Positions 35,223-44,335 of a DNA stretch of 64,000 nt are shown here, one piece after another (positions within the stretch are counted from its first letter, which is position 1; every line of letters begins with the position of its first letter). Source of the stretch: Lachnospiraceae bacterium (GTDB lineage Bacteria; Bacillota; Clostridia; Lachnospirales; Lachnospiraceae); contig CABJBK010000010.1 of NCBI GenBank assembly GCA_902363825.1, positions 47,364-111,363 on the forward strand. Reading direction: 5' to 3'. The notes under the pieces are model-generated. The model was given only the letters and a program-made list of their open reading frames with translations, searched no databases and was not told where the DNA came from. The position numbers were made by a program, and so were the translations under genes.

Positions 35223-37304
35223 ATGAGTAACAAACATGGAAGTCTTTCAATCGACAGCGATAATCTTTTTCCGATCATCAAGAAATGGCTCTATTCCGAC
35301 CATGACATTTTCTACCGCGAGCTGATCAGTAACGGCTGTGACGCCATTACCAAATTGAAAAAGCTTGAAATGATGGGTGAATACGAGCTTCCGAAGGATT
35401 ACAGACCAAAGATCGAGGTTATCGTAGATCCGGATGCAAAGACTTTGAAATTCATCGATAACGGTCTTGGTATGACCGCGGACGAAGTCGAAGAATATAT
35501 CTGTCAGATCGCATTTTCCGGTGCTACTGACTTCATCGAAAAATACAAGGACAAGGCAAATGACGATCAGATCATCGGTCATTTCGGACTTGGCTTCTAC
35601 TCTGCTTTTATGGTAGCGGATGAAGTTTCCATCGACACCTTATCTTATAAAGAAGGTTCCACTCCGGTTCACTGGACCTGCGACGGCGGTTCCGATTACG
35701 ATATCACAGACGGCACCAAAGACACCGTTGGTACCGAGATCACACTCTTCTTAAACGAAGACTGTCTGGAATTTGCCAACGAATACCGTGCAAGAGAGAT
35801 CATTGAAAAGTACTGCTCTTTCATGCCGACCGAAATCTATCTGACCAAGGCAAATGCCGAACCGGAATATGAGACGATCGACCCGGCAGACAAGCTTGAT
35901 ACCGATACTGTCATTGAGACTGTTGTGGAAGAAGCAAAAACCGAAGAAAAAGAAAATGAGAACGGAGAAAAAGAAGTCGTTGAAGTTTCTCCGCGCACCG
36001 AGAAATTAAAGATTTTAAAACGTCCGGTTCCGCTCAATGATACCAATCCGCTGTGGGCCAAAAATCCAAAGGACTGTACCGATGAGGAATACAAAGCATT
36101 CTACCGCAAGGTATTTATGGATTACAAGGAGCCGTTATTCTGGATCCACCTCAACATGGACTATCCGTTCAATCTGAAAGGTATTTTGTACTTCCCTAAG
36201 ATCAATACCGAGTACGATTCCATTGAAGGAACCATCAAGCTGTACAACAATCAGGTATTTATCGCAGACAATATCAAGGAAGTCATTCCGGAATTCCTGA
36301 TGCTCTTAAAAGGTGTGATCGACTGCCCGGATCTTCCGCTCAATGTATCGAGAAGCGCGCTGCAGAACGATGGCTTTGTAAAGAAGATCTCCGATTACAT
36401 CACCAAGAAAGTTGCTGACAAGCTGACCGGCATGTGCAAGACTGACAAGGAATCCTACGAGAAATACTGGGATGACATCAGCCCGTTCATCAAATTCGGC
36501 TGCTTAAAAGACGAAAAGTTCTGCGATAAGATGAACGACGCGATCCTCTTTAAGAACCTGGATCACAAATATCTCACACTTCCGGAATTATTAAAGAAGG
36601 AAGAAGAAAAGAACGCAGACGAAAATACAGATGCCGCTTCAGATACTGCTTCTTCCGATGACAAGGCAGCGGATGCCGCAGAAGAAAAAGATGAACGCAA
36701 AGTTGTCTACTATGTCACGGATGAGGCACAGCAGGGACAGTACATCAAACTCTTCAAAGAGCAGAACATGGATGCGGTGATCTTAAACCACAACATTGAT
36801 ACTTCTTTCATCTCCCAGCTTGAACGCAGAAATGACCAGTATAAGTTCATGCGTATCGATGCGGACGTAACCGAATCCTTAAAGGAAGATGTCCCGGAAG
36901 AGGATTTAAAAGCTGCTGCTGACAGCCTGACTGAGACTTTCCACAAGGCACTTGGCAATGACAAGTTAAATATCAAGGTTGAGAAGCTGAAAAACGCTGA
37001 TATCTCCTCTATCCTCACACTCTCTGAGGAGGGAAGACGTATGCAGGATATGATGAAAATGTACGCTGCCGGTGGTATGGGCGGTATGGACGCTTCCATG
37101 TTTGCCGCTGACGCGACACTCACCTTAAACACCGGAAACGACCTTGTAAAATACATCTTGGAGCACAAAGATTCGGAACATGTTCCGATGTTCTGTGAAC
37201 AGCTCTATGATCTCGCTGTTTTAAGCAATCATCCGCTCTCACCGGATGCAATGACCAAATTTGTTGCACGGAGCAACCAGATCATGATGCTGCTTGCAAA
37301 ATAA
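35223..37304 (+). CDS. htpG: Molecular chaperone HtpG (Hsp90)
   Basis: 693 residues. N-terminal GHKL ATPase with FYRELISNGCDAITK (N-box; most HtpG proteins read ISNASDA), FIDNGLGMT and IIGHFGLGFYSAFMVAD, then the middle domain (LNVSRSALQNDGFVKKI) and the C-terminal dimerisation domain. Two charged insertions stand out: about 211-262, between N and middle domains (EEAKTEEKENENGEKE), and about 455-500 (NADENTDAASDTASSDD). E. coli HtpG lacks such a linker; eukaryotic Hsp90 has one. Ribosome site AAAGGAG upstream. Expression should rise on heat shock by HrcA release at CIRCE. Confidence 0.95.
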   Translation: MSNKHGSLSIDSDNLFPIIKKWLYSDHDIFYRELISNGCDAITKLKKLEMMGEYELPKDYRPKIEVIVDPDAKTLKFIDNGLGMTADEVEEYICQIAFSGATDFIEKYKDKANDDQIIGHFGLGFYSAFMVADEVSIDTLSYKEGSTPVHWTCDGGSDYDITDGTKDTVGTEITLFLNEDCLEFANEYRAREIIEKYCSFMPTEIYLTKANAEPEYETIDPADKLDTDTVIETVVEEAKTEEKENENGEKEVVEVSPRTEKLKILKRPVPLNDTNPLWAKNPKDCTDEEYKAFYRKVFMDYKEPLFWIHLNMDYPFNLKGILYFPKINTEYDSIEGTIKLYNNQVFIADNIKEVIPEFLMLLKGVIDCPDLPLNVSRSALQNDGFVKKISDYITKKVADKLTGMCKTDKESYEKYWDDISPFIKFGCLKDEKFCDKMNDAILFKNLDHKYLTLPELLKKEEEKNADENTDAASDTASSDDKAADAAEEKDERKVVYYVTDEAQQGQYIKLFKEQNMDAVILNHNIDTSFISQLERRNDQYKFMRIDADVTESLKEDVPEEDLKAAADSLTETFHKALGNDKLNIKVEKLKNADISSILTLSEEGRRMQDMMKMYAAGGMGGMDASMFAADATLTLNTGNDLVKYILEHKDSEHVPMFCEQLYDLAVLSNHPLSPDAMTKFVARSNQIMMLLAK

Positions 37305-37317
37305 TATCAAGCAATCA

Positions 37318-37363
37318 AAAAGAAAAGGAAAAGCGCCTGACCGGCTCTTTTCCTTTTCTTTTT
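37318..37363 (+). terminator. htpG terminator, bidirectional
   Basis: Arms AAAGAAAAGGAAAAG and CTTTTCCTTTTCTTT with a small inner GCC/GGC stem; T-rich at both ends. It touches the stop codon of the convergent foldase gene. Confidence 0.85.
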
Positions 37364-38348
37364 ATTTACAGTACTGTGCGTAGACAGCAAAAAAACTGTT
37401 TGTTGTGATCGATCCATCCGTCACGATCTTTGTTTCATCCCAGAGTTTTTCATTCAACATGGAATCCTGCTCTTTCACAAACGCGTCATACGCATCATTA
37501 AACGCTGTCTTCTCACGCTCCTGCGCGATCTTAACCTTGTTTTCCTGCGTCAGCTCCTCATCATATTTGTTTACACATTTGATAAAATAATAGCCCTGGT
37601 CGGTCTCAATACAGGAGGATACCTCGCCGTCCTCCATCGAGAATGCCACTTTTTCTACCTCTTCCGGCACATCTCCGCGTCCGAACGTCACCTCAATATC
37701 CTGCCCTTCATTGTAATCACTCGCAAGCGAAGTAAAATCCTCACCTGCCGCCAGCCGCGCGGTAACGGCATCCGCGTTTTCTTTGTCTTTTACTACGATC
37801 TGCATCGCATGTATGATCCGCGCTTCATCATCACTGACTTCTTCGTTCACGCCCTCTGTCAATGTCGCGTAAAGCTTATCCGCCAGCGCATAATTTTGAT
37901 ACAGCGTCTCAATCGTCTCTTCCGTCACATCCATATAGGCAATCTCATCCTTACTTAAGGAAGAAAAGTACGCTTTCGCTGCCTCCGCCGCTTTCCTCTG
38001 CTCCTCCTCGCTGAGCGATATATCCTGCTCTTCTGCGAGCTGATCCATGCAGGTGATACGCGCCAGCTCGGAAATCGTCATCTCCTTCACATACGAATCC
38101 AGCTGTTTCTTGCTGGATGCCTGTTCCCAGAGGTTCAGTCCATATACCGATCCATAAATGTTCTGATAATTACACAGATACACCTTGGCCTCCGGCAGGG
38201 TGCATACGGTCTCTCCGATCCGGAACACATCCTTATTGCCGAGCCCTGTCGTAAATATGACCTTTCGTCCGGCGACCTCACATCCGCCGCATAACAGCGA
38301 TGCGCAAAGCACCGGTATCAACATTAGTTTCTTCGTTCGTATTTTCAT
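37362..38348 (-). CDS. PrsA-like peptidylprolyl isomerase lipoprotein
   Basis: 328 residues. Lipoprotein signal (LMLIPVLCASLLCGGCEV), an N-terminal helical chaperone-like domain (SurA_N type), and a parvulin PPIase domain at about 180-275 (IHAMQIVVKDKENADAVTARL read in parts, AGEDFTSLASDYNEG, FGRGDVPEEVEKVAFSM, GYYFIKCVNKYDE). It would help fold secreted proteins between membrane and wall. Length and layout match PrsA, but the parvulin domain is divergent, so catalytic activity is not certain. 21 bases after the FAD protein gene. Confidence 0.82.
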   Translation of the reverse strand: MKIRTKKLMLIPVLCASLLCGGCEVAGRKVIFTTGLGNKDVFRIGETVCTLPEAKVYLCNYQNIYGSVYGLNLWEQASSKKQLDSYVKEMTISELARITCMDQLAEEQDISLSEEEQRKAAEAAKAYFSSLSKDEIAYMDVTEETIETLYQNYALADKLYATLTEGVNEEVSDDEARIIHAMQIVVKDKENADAVTARLAAGEDFTSLASDYNEGQDIEVTFGRGDVPEEVEKVAFSMEDGEVSSCIETDQGYYFIKCVNKYDEELTQENKVKIAQEREKTAFNDAYDAFVKEQDSMLNEKLWDETKIVTDGSITTNSFFAVYAQYCK

Positions 38349-38369
38349 GTTGTTTATCCCAAATTTTCC

Positions 38370-39773
38370 TTATTCTGCCTTAGACTTGTTTATGATACTT
38401 CTCGCAACGCTCAGTCCGTTTGCTGATGCCTGCTGCAGTCCTCTGGTAACTGATGCACCGTCTCCCATGGCACGCAGTCCCTTTACATTTGTCTCAAATT
38501 CCCTGTTCACCACAACTTTATTGGAGTAGAATTTGACCTCCACACCATATAACAGCGTCTCATCGCTGGCAATACCAGGTGTCACCTTATCCAGTGCCTC
38601 GATCATCTCCGCAATATCCACCATGATACGGTGTGGCAGTACTAACGAGAGATCTCCCGGCACTGCGTCCTTTAAGGTAGGGATCAGATTGTTCCTGCAG
38701 AGGCGCTCCTCCGTCGTCCTTCTTCCACGTCTGAAATCTCCAAACGTCTGTACCATGATCTTGCCGTCACACAGCATATTGGAAAGCTGCGCGATCTGCT
38801 TGCCATATTCGATCGGTGTCTTAAACGGCTTCGTAAAATTTTTGGATACGAGCAGTGCAAAGTTGGTGTTATTCGTCTTCATATCCATGGATTTATACGC
38901 GTGTCCGTTTACGACCGCAAGTCCGCCATCGTAATACTCTGTCGCCACTTCTCCGGACGGATTCGTACAGAAGGTCCGCACTTTATCATCAAAGGTCGGT
39001 GTGTGGTAGACGAGTTTTGCCTCATACAGGTTTTTATTTAAAAAGTCCATGACTTCATCGCGGACTTCGACGCGGACACCGATATCCACCGTGCCGACTT
39101 CCGTCTCTATGCCGTGCTGTTTACAGATGTGGCTGAACCAGTCCGCACCCTCGCGGCCGACCGCAGAAACGATCTCATCCGCGAAATACGTCTCTCCTTT
39201 TTCTGTCACAACACCTTTTGCCTGTTCCTCCTCGATCAGGATATCCTCGATCATCGTATCAAAGAGGATCTCCACACCATGATCCAGCAGATCTTTCTGG
39301 AGTCTCGCGTAGATCTTGTATCCTTCCTCCGTACCCAGATGGCGGATCGGACATTCGATCAGCTTTAAATTGGCATTGATCGCTTTTCTGCGGATCTCAC
39401 GGATCTCTTTTTCCTTGTCCACACCGTAAATATTCGTGTCAGCGCCAAATTTGAGATAGATTTCATCCGATTCGTGAATCAGCTTTACCGTTTCATCGTA
39501 TCCTAAGATATCCGGCAGATTTCCGCCGACATCCGGGGAAAGGGACAGCTTTCCATCGGAAAAAGCGCCCGCGCCGGCAAATCCGGTCGTGATCGAACAT
39601 GGCTTGCATCCCACACAGACCTTTGTCTTACGCTTTGGACATTGTCTGTTTTCTATTCTGCGTCCTTTCTCAATGATCAGCACCTTCATCTCCGGTCTTT
39701 TATGTATCAGCTCATAAGCGCAGAAGATCCCGGAAGGACCTGCACCTATAATTATCACATCATATTGATTCAA
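38370..39773 (-). CDS. FAD-dependent oxidoreductase (COG2509 type)
   Basis: 467 residues. N-terminal Rossmann loop DVIIIGAGPSGIFCAYEL, then a Cys cluster RQCPKRKTKVCVGCKPCSI (four Cys at about 48-64) and FAGAGAFSDGKLSLSP, a C-terminal GDGASVTRGLQQASANG flavin-binding segment. This is the family often labelled FAD-dependent dehydrogenase; the reaction is not known. The Cys cluster could hold a metal or Fe-S centre. In a minus-strand row with maf and prsA-like genes. Confidence 0.85.
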   Translation of the reverse strand: MNQYDVIIIGAGPSGIFCAYELIHKRPEMKVLIIEKGRRIENRQCPKRKTKVCVGCKPCSITTGFAGAGAFSDGKLSLSPDVGGNLPDILGYDETVKLIHESDEIYLKFGADTNIYGVDKEKEIREIRRKAINANLKLIECPIRHLGTEEGYKIYARLQKDLLDHGVEILFDTMIEDILIEEEQAKGVVTEKGETYFADEIVSAVGREGADWFSHICKQHGIETEVGTVDIGVRVEVRDEVMDFLNKNLYEAKLVYHTPTFDDKVRTFCTNPSGEVATEYYDGGLAVVNGHAYKSMDMKTNNTNFALLVSKNFTKPFKTPIEYGKQIAQLSNMLCDGKIMVQTFGDFRRGRRTTEERLCRNNLIPTLKDAVPGDLSLVLPHRIMVDIAEMIEALDKVTPGIASDETLLYGVEVKFYSNKVVVNREFETNVKGLRAMGDGASVTRGLQQASANGLSVARSIINKSKAE

Positions 39774-39805
39774 TTTTATTCCTCTTTTCCGCTCTGCATT
39801 GCCCG

Positions 39806-40066
39806 TTATGCTTCTACGATCAGGTATCTTCCGTCACCGATCGCAAAAACTTCCTGCGCGCTTAAAATCTCATCCTGGCTCATGCCGGCGATATCCGCTC
39901 CGCTCTCTTCAAAATATTTTTTCACTTCATTCTTGTTTTTACAGACCACTGCCATGCAGCCCTCTAAGAACGCATCCGCCTCTTCCATGGTCTCTGCCAC
40001 TTCATCGGGAAACAGCTGATTTTGATGTTCCAGAAAATAAGTGAGACATGCTTTATCAAATTTCAT
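39806..40066 (-). CDS. Small conserved-looking protein of unknown function
   Basis: 86 residues, acidic, no signal peptide or membrane segment. MKFDKACLTYFLEHQNQLF at the N terminus, two Cys (GCMAVVCKNKNEV) and a predicted helix-strand ending GDGRYLIVEA. AGGAGA precedes the ATG by about 6 bases, which supports it as a real gene. I do not recognise the family. It stands between maf and the FAD protein gene, with a TATAAT-like sequence upstream but no matching -35. Confidence 0.6.
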   Translation of the reverse strand: MKFDKACLTYFLEHQNQLFPDEVAETMEEADAFLEGCMAVVCKNKNEVKKYFEESGADIAGMSQDEILSAQEVFAIGDGRYLIVEA

Positions 40067-40117
40067 ATGATCTCTCCTTTTCCTTGTTTTCGCGTTTTAC
40101 ACAACGATTATATCATA

Positions 40118-40708
40118 TTATGAAACGTGCAAAATATCAATGCCATTTTGCAGTAATTCCTGGTAGATACGGGCAACCGGAAGTCCTACCACATTGTTGT
40201 AATCCCCGGATATTTCCTTTATAAAAGCAGCGCATTTTCCCTGTATTCCATACGCGCCTGCCTTATCCATCGGTTCTCCTGTCCGGATATACGCCCGGAT
40301 CTCTGTTTCCGTCATCGGATACATGGTGACCTCTGTTTTCTCCGCAAAGGTGAGCTTCTCCTTTTTCCCCGCACACGACCAGCACAGGGTCACACCGGTA
40401 TACACCTCATGCGTATTTCCCTCGAGCATGGACAGCATGCGAAACGCGTTCTCCTCGCTCCCCGGTTTCCCGAGGATCTGTCCCTTACAGGAAACGACCG
40501 TATCCGCGCCGATCACAAGCCAGTCGCCCTCTTTTTGTGTGTCTGCCACTTCCGCCGCTTTCTGCGCGGAAAGCTCCTCCACTACTTTTTTCGGATCAGC
40601 GCTTGTGATCTTTTCCTCACCACATGCCGGCTGCACGGCAAAGCAGACTCCGATCTGATCCAATAACTCCCTGCGTCTCGGTGACGCACTCGCAAGTATG
40701 ATCTTCAT
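40118..40708 (-). CDS. maf: Maf-like nucleotide pyrophosphatase
   Basis: 196 residues. ILASASPRRRELLDQIG is the Maf signature; VIGADTVVSCKGQILGKP and GAYGIQGKCAAFIKEISGDY complete it. Maf proteins hydrolyse non-canonical nucleotides such as dTTP/UTP or modified forms and affect septation. 21 bases after addA. Confidence 0.94.
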   Translation of the reverse strand: MKIILASASPRRRELLDQIGVCFAVQPACGEEKITSADPKKVVEELSAQKAAEVADTQKEGDWLVIGADTVVSCKGQILGKPGSEENAFRMLSMLEGNTHEVYTGVTLCWSCAGKKEKLTFAEKTEVTMYPMTETEIRAYIRTGEPMDKAGAYGIQGKCAAFIKEISGDYNNVVGLPVARIYQELLQNGIDILHVS

Positions 40709-40729
40709 GTATCTCTTTTCTCCTTCTTC

Positions 40730-43700
40730 TTATGGCAAAATGATCTCTTTTTTTAAATGGAACGAGTAGATGATCTTCTCACGGACCTTTTTCCCGGTGG
40801 CCTCCTCCAGTGCTCTCGCATAGAGATCCAGCTGCGCCTGATATCTCTGGATCAGCTGTTCTGGCTTTTCTACCGAATCGGTCTTATAATCCATCAAGAT
40901 GATATCTCCGTCCTCATAGAAGAACGCGTCCACGATTCCCTGCACCAGAACCAGTTCCCTGCTGTCGCAATCCCAGATCTCTCCCGCCGGGATACCAAGC
41001 ACAAACGCCTTTTCCTTCCGCAGTTCTTCCCGCTGATCCGCCTGTACCATCCGCTTTCCAAGCGAGGATGCGAAGAAATCCACGATCATCGGGATACGCA
41101 CCAGCTCATACATCGTCTCATCCAGTCTTCCCGCCTTTTTCAGCTTTTCCAGTTCTTCCGCGATCCATGCGTACATCTGCTTTTTGTTCCCGTCAGACGG
41201 CGAACCGGCAAACGGCAGACACTGCATGACCAGATGCATCGCGCTTCCGCGCAACGCCCCACGGTTTACCCGGTCTCTCTTTTCAATAAAATCCGGTACA
41301 ATCTCCTCGGTCTCCTCTTCGGCATACCATTGCACCGTCTCCATTTCCTCCGGTTCAAACTGCATCCGCTGATGCTTGATCTCCGACACGGACACTTTGG
41401 TCTTAATATCTTTTTCCGCCTCAAACGGATAAGCAAACGACAGCCGTTCTTCGATCTTTTCTAACAGCTCTTTATCTGCCGTTTGAACCGTTCTTTTGAC
41501 CTGCTCTTTCGTGAGCAGGGTCCGTACCGCCTTCTTCAGGTGTCCCGCGCGCGCGTCCGTCTCCCCGAACACGCGTATTTCATATTTCTCAGGATAGGAA
41601 TACAGCGCCGGGAGCACCCAGTCAAAATAGCAGTGCGCACTGCTGCGCGCAAGAAAACTTACCGGATGTTCCGTATCCGCATTCTGTCTGTATTCCCCGA
41701 ATTTCTTCTCCACATCCTTCAGACAGCCGCAGAGGATCAGTTTCTCCTTCGCACGGGTGAGTGCCACATAAAGAACACGCAGCTCCTCTCCGAGGTTTTC
41801 CTCCTCCGTCTGTCTTGCCAATGTGCGCTTTAACAGTGTCGGTGTCTTTGTCCGGCGCACGGTATCCATACAGTCCAAGCCGATCCCAAGCTCAGGATGC
41901 AGAATCAGCCTGCTCCTTGTGTCCTGCGTGTTGAACGTCTTACCCATGCCTGCCGCAAATACCACCGGAAATTCCAGACCTTTGCTCTTATGGATACTCA
42001 TGATCCGCACCGCATTCTCATTTTCATTGATGATATCCGCCTCACCGTAATCCACATCATATTTGCGCAGTTTTTCGATATAGCGAACAAAATGGAACAG
42101 ACCTTTATAGCTCGTATCCTCATAATGGATCGCCTGCTCGATCAGCATCTGCACATTCGCGCACTTCTGCTCTCCCGCCGGCAGTGCGGTGATATAGGAA
42201 AGATAACCGGTTTCTTCAAGCAGTTCGGTGATCAGTTCATGCACCGGTGTATACGGTACTCTTTTCCGGAAAGTCTCCAGTTTTGCAAGGAAACCGCGCA
42301 GCCGCTCCCGCAGTTTTTGATCTGTTTCCTCTTCCGGCATCGTATCATACGTCAGTATGCTCTCATAAAAGGTCTTCTCCCCGGAAACCGCCCTTATCTT
42401 TGCAAGGTCTTCTCCCGAAAAGCCGCCGACTGGTGAATACAGCACTGCTGCGAGCGGAATATCCTGCATCGGATTGTCGATCACGCGCAGCATATTTAAG
42501 ACGGTCTGGATCTCCACCGTAGAAAAATAACCGGTGCGCGATGTGGTAAACGCAGGGATCCCTTCCTCTAACAGAACCTTTACAAAGGTATCCGCCATCC
42601 CGGAAACACTGCGCAGCAGGATGACAATATCGCGGTACTCCATCGGACGGAGCTCCCCGCTTTCCTTATCCGTCACCGTCTGGCCTTCTTTTCGCATTTC
42701 ATGGATGCGCGACGCGATCATACGCGCTTCAAGTTCCACGCGTTCCATCTCCTCCGCGCCACTTTCATCCGCCACAAGTACCTCCATCGCAAACATTGCA
42801 GGATCCATATCTTCCGGATAATCCGCTCCCGGATAAAGCGCCGCGTTTTCGTCATACACCACATTGCCAAGGTCTCTGCACATGATCTTATAAAAAATAT
42901 CATTGACCCCGGAAAGCACTTCATCTCTGCTTCGGAAGTTCTTTTGCAGATCGATGCGCTCACATCCCGGCGTTCCTGCGGCATAGGTGTCGAATTTTTC
43001 CATGAAAAGCTCCGGTCTCGCCAGGCGGAAACGATAAATACTCTGCTTTACATCCCCCACCATAAAAAGGTTATTCTGTCCAAACCGTTCTTTTGAGACC
43101 GCGCGAAGCAGTGTCTCCTGCACATAGTTACTGTCCTGATACTCATCGATCATGATCTCATCAAACAGCGCCGCGAACTCATCCGCAGTCTCCGTCGGCT
43201 CTTTGGTTGTCTGATCCACCAGGATCTTTAACGCAAAATGTTCCATGTCCGAGAAATCTACCAGATTCTTTCTCTTTTTCTCCGCCGCGAAGCATGATGC
43301 GAATTCCTCAGTGAGTGCGACCAGCATCTTTACTGCGGGTGCCGTCTTTTTCATATCGAGGAAGATCTCCTCCGGCTCCTTAAAAAAGAATTTGTCGCGC
43401 ATATCCTTGATCTCTTTTTTCATCGCGTTCCGGATATTCTGCACGAGCTCTTTTTTTTCAACGCTTCCCTCAAATTTCCGTGCCGCCGCAAGCTTTGGAA
43501 ATGCCTTCGCGTACGCGTTTATCTCCTCCCCGAACCGCGCATAGCTCCCGGATTCTCTGATCGCGTCCAGCCGCCGGATGTCCTCTTTTAACGCATCCGC
43601 ATACATATAAGGCCCATCCGGCTCCTCACATACGTTAAGTGCCTCCCGCATCTGCGATCCACAGTCTGATACCGCAGTCACAAGCGAGTCCAGAAACTGT

Positions 43701-44335
43701 TTCATCCAGTCCGCCTGCTCCATATCCGCTTCCTCTTTAAGATCATACGCCTGTCCACAGGAAACGAGCCACTCATCCGGCCACGGATAACTCTGCGCGT
43801 AGGTATACATCTTTAAGATCATATCCTGGATCGCCTGATCGCTTTTGGCACTTCCGTACCCTGCCACAAAAGAAAGAAACGCTTCTTCCCCCGCCGCATA
43901 ATGTGCTTCCAACAGCTTGCCCAAAACATCGGACCGCAAAAGTGACAGTTCCCCTTCGTCTGCTACCCTGAAATTCGGTTCCAGGTCGATCTTATAGAAG
44001 TAGTTCCGGATCACATACAGGCAAAAACTGTCAATCGTTGTGATCTGCGCATTGTGTACCAGCGTAAACTGGCGCTGTAAATGAGTATCCTCCGGTTCTT
44101 CTTCCAGCTTTTTTTCGATCGCGTCCCGGATACGTTCCCGCATCTCGGCAGCCGCCGCATTGGTAAAAGTTACAATGAGCAGTTTGTCGATATCCACTTT
44201 ATCCTGCGTGATCTTTTGTATAATACGTTCTACCAGAACCGCCGTTTTTCCGGATCCTGCCGCCGCAGATACCAGAATATTCCGCTCTCTTCGGTCAATG
44301 ACCTTTTTCTGGCTCTCCGTCCACGTCATGCCCAT
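40730..44335 (-). CDS. addA: ATP-dependent helicase/nuclease subunit A
   Basis: 1201 residues. UvrD/Rep-type helicase with Walker A ILVSAAAGSGKTAVL at about 21-35, DEYQDSNYVQ (motif II), and RIMSIHKSKGLEFPVVF. The C-terminal nuclease shows IVDAFFYEDGDIILMDYKTD, the catalytic Asp and D-x-K, so it should be active. With AddB it resects double-strand breaks until a Chi site. It overlaps addB by 41 bases; GGAGG precedes the ATG. Confidence 0.96.
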   Translation of the reverse strand: MGMTWTESQKKVIDRRERNILVSAAAGSGKTAVLVERIIQKITQDKVDIDKLLIVTFTNAAAAEMRERIRDAIEKKLEEEPEDTHLQRQFTLVHNAQITTIDSFCLYVIRNYFYKIDLEPNFRVADEGELSLLRSDVLGKLLEAHYAAGEEAFLSFVAGYGSAKSDQAIQDMILKMYTYAQSYPWPDEWLVSCGQAYDLKEEADMEQADWMKQFLDSLVTAVSDCGSQMREALNVCEEPDGPYMYADALKEDIRRLDAIRESGSYARFGEEINAYAKAFPKLAAARKFEGSVEKKELVQNIRNAMKKEIKDMRDKFFFKEPEEIFLDMKKTAPAVKMLVALTEEFASCFAAEKKRKNLVDFSDMEHFALKILVDQTTKEPTETADEFAALFDEIMIDEYQDSNYVQETLLRAVSKERFGQNNLFMVGDVKQSIYRFRLARPELFMEKFDTYAAGTPGCERIDLQKNFRSRDEVLSGVNDIFYKIMCRDLGNVVYDENAALYPGADYPEDMDPAMFAMEVLVADESGAEEMERVELEARMIASRIHEMRKEGQTVTDKESGELRPMEYRDIVILLRSVSGMADTFVKVLLEEGIPAFTTSRTGYFSTVEIQTVLNMLRVIDNPMQDIPLAAVLYSPVGGFSGEDLAKIRAVSGEKTFYESILTYDTMPEEETDQKLRERLRGFLAKLETFRKRVPYTPVHELITELLEETGYLSYITALPAGEQKCANVQMLIEQAIHYEDTSYKGLFHFVRYIEKLRKYDVDYGEADIINENENAVRIMSIHKSKGLEFPVVFAAGMGKTFNTQDTRSRLILHPELGIGLDCMDTVRRTKTPTLLKRTLARQTEEENLGEELRVLYVALTRAKEKLILCGCLKDVEKKFGEYRQNADTEHPVSFLARSSAHCYFDWVLPALYSYPEKYEIRVFGETDARAGHLKKAVRTLLTKEQVKRTVQTADKELLEKIEERLSFAYPFEAEKDIKTKVSVSEIKHQRMQFEPEEMETVQWYAEEETEEIVPDFIEKRDRVNRGALRGSAMHLVMQCLPFAGSPSDGNKKQMYAWIAEELEKLKKAGRLDETMYELVRIPMIVDFFASSLGKRMVQADQREELRKEKAFVLGIPAGEIWDCDSRELVLVQGIVDAFFYEDGDIILMDYKTDSVEKPEQLIQRYQAQLDLYARALEEATGKKVREKIIYSFHLKKEIILP

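Noticed and set aside
41823..42436. Long plus-strand open frames opposite addA and addB
   Set aside because: They are antisense shadows of strongly supported genes with no ribosome sites or domain signals.
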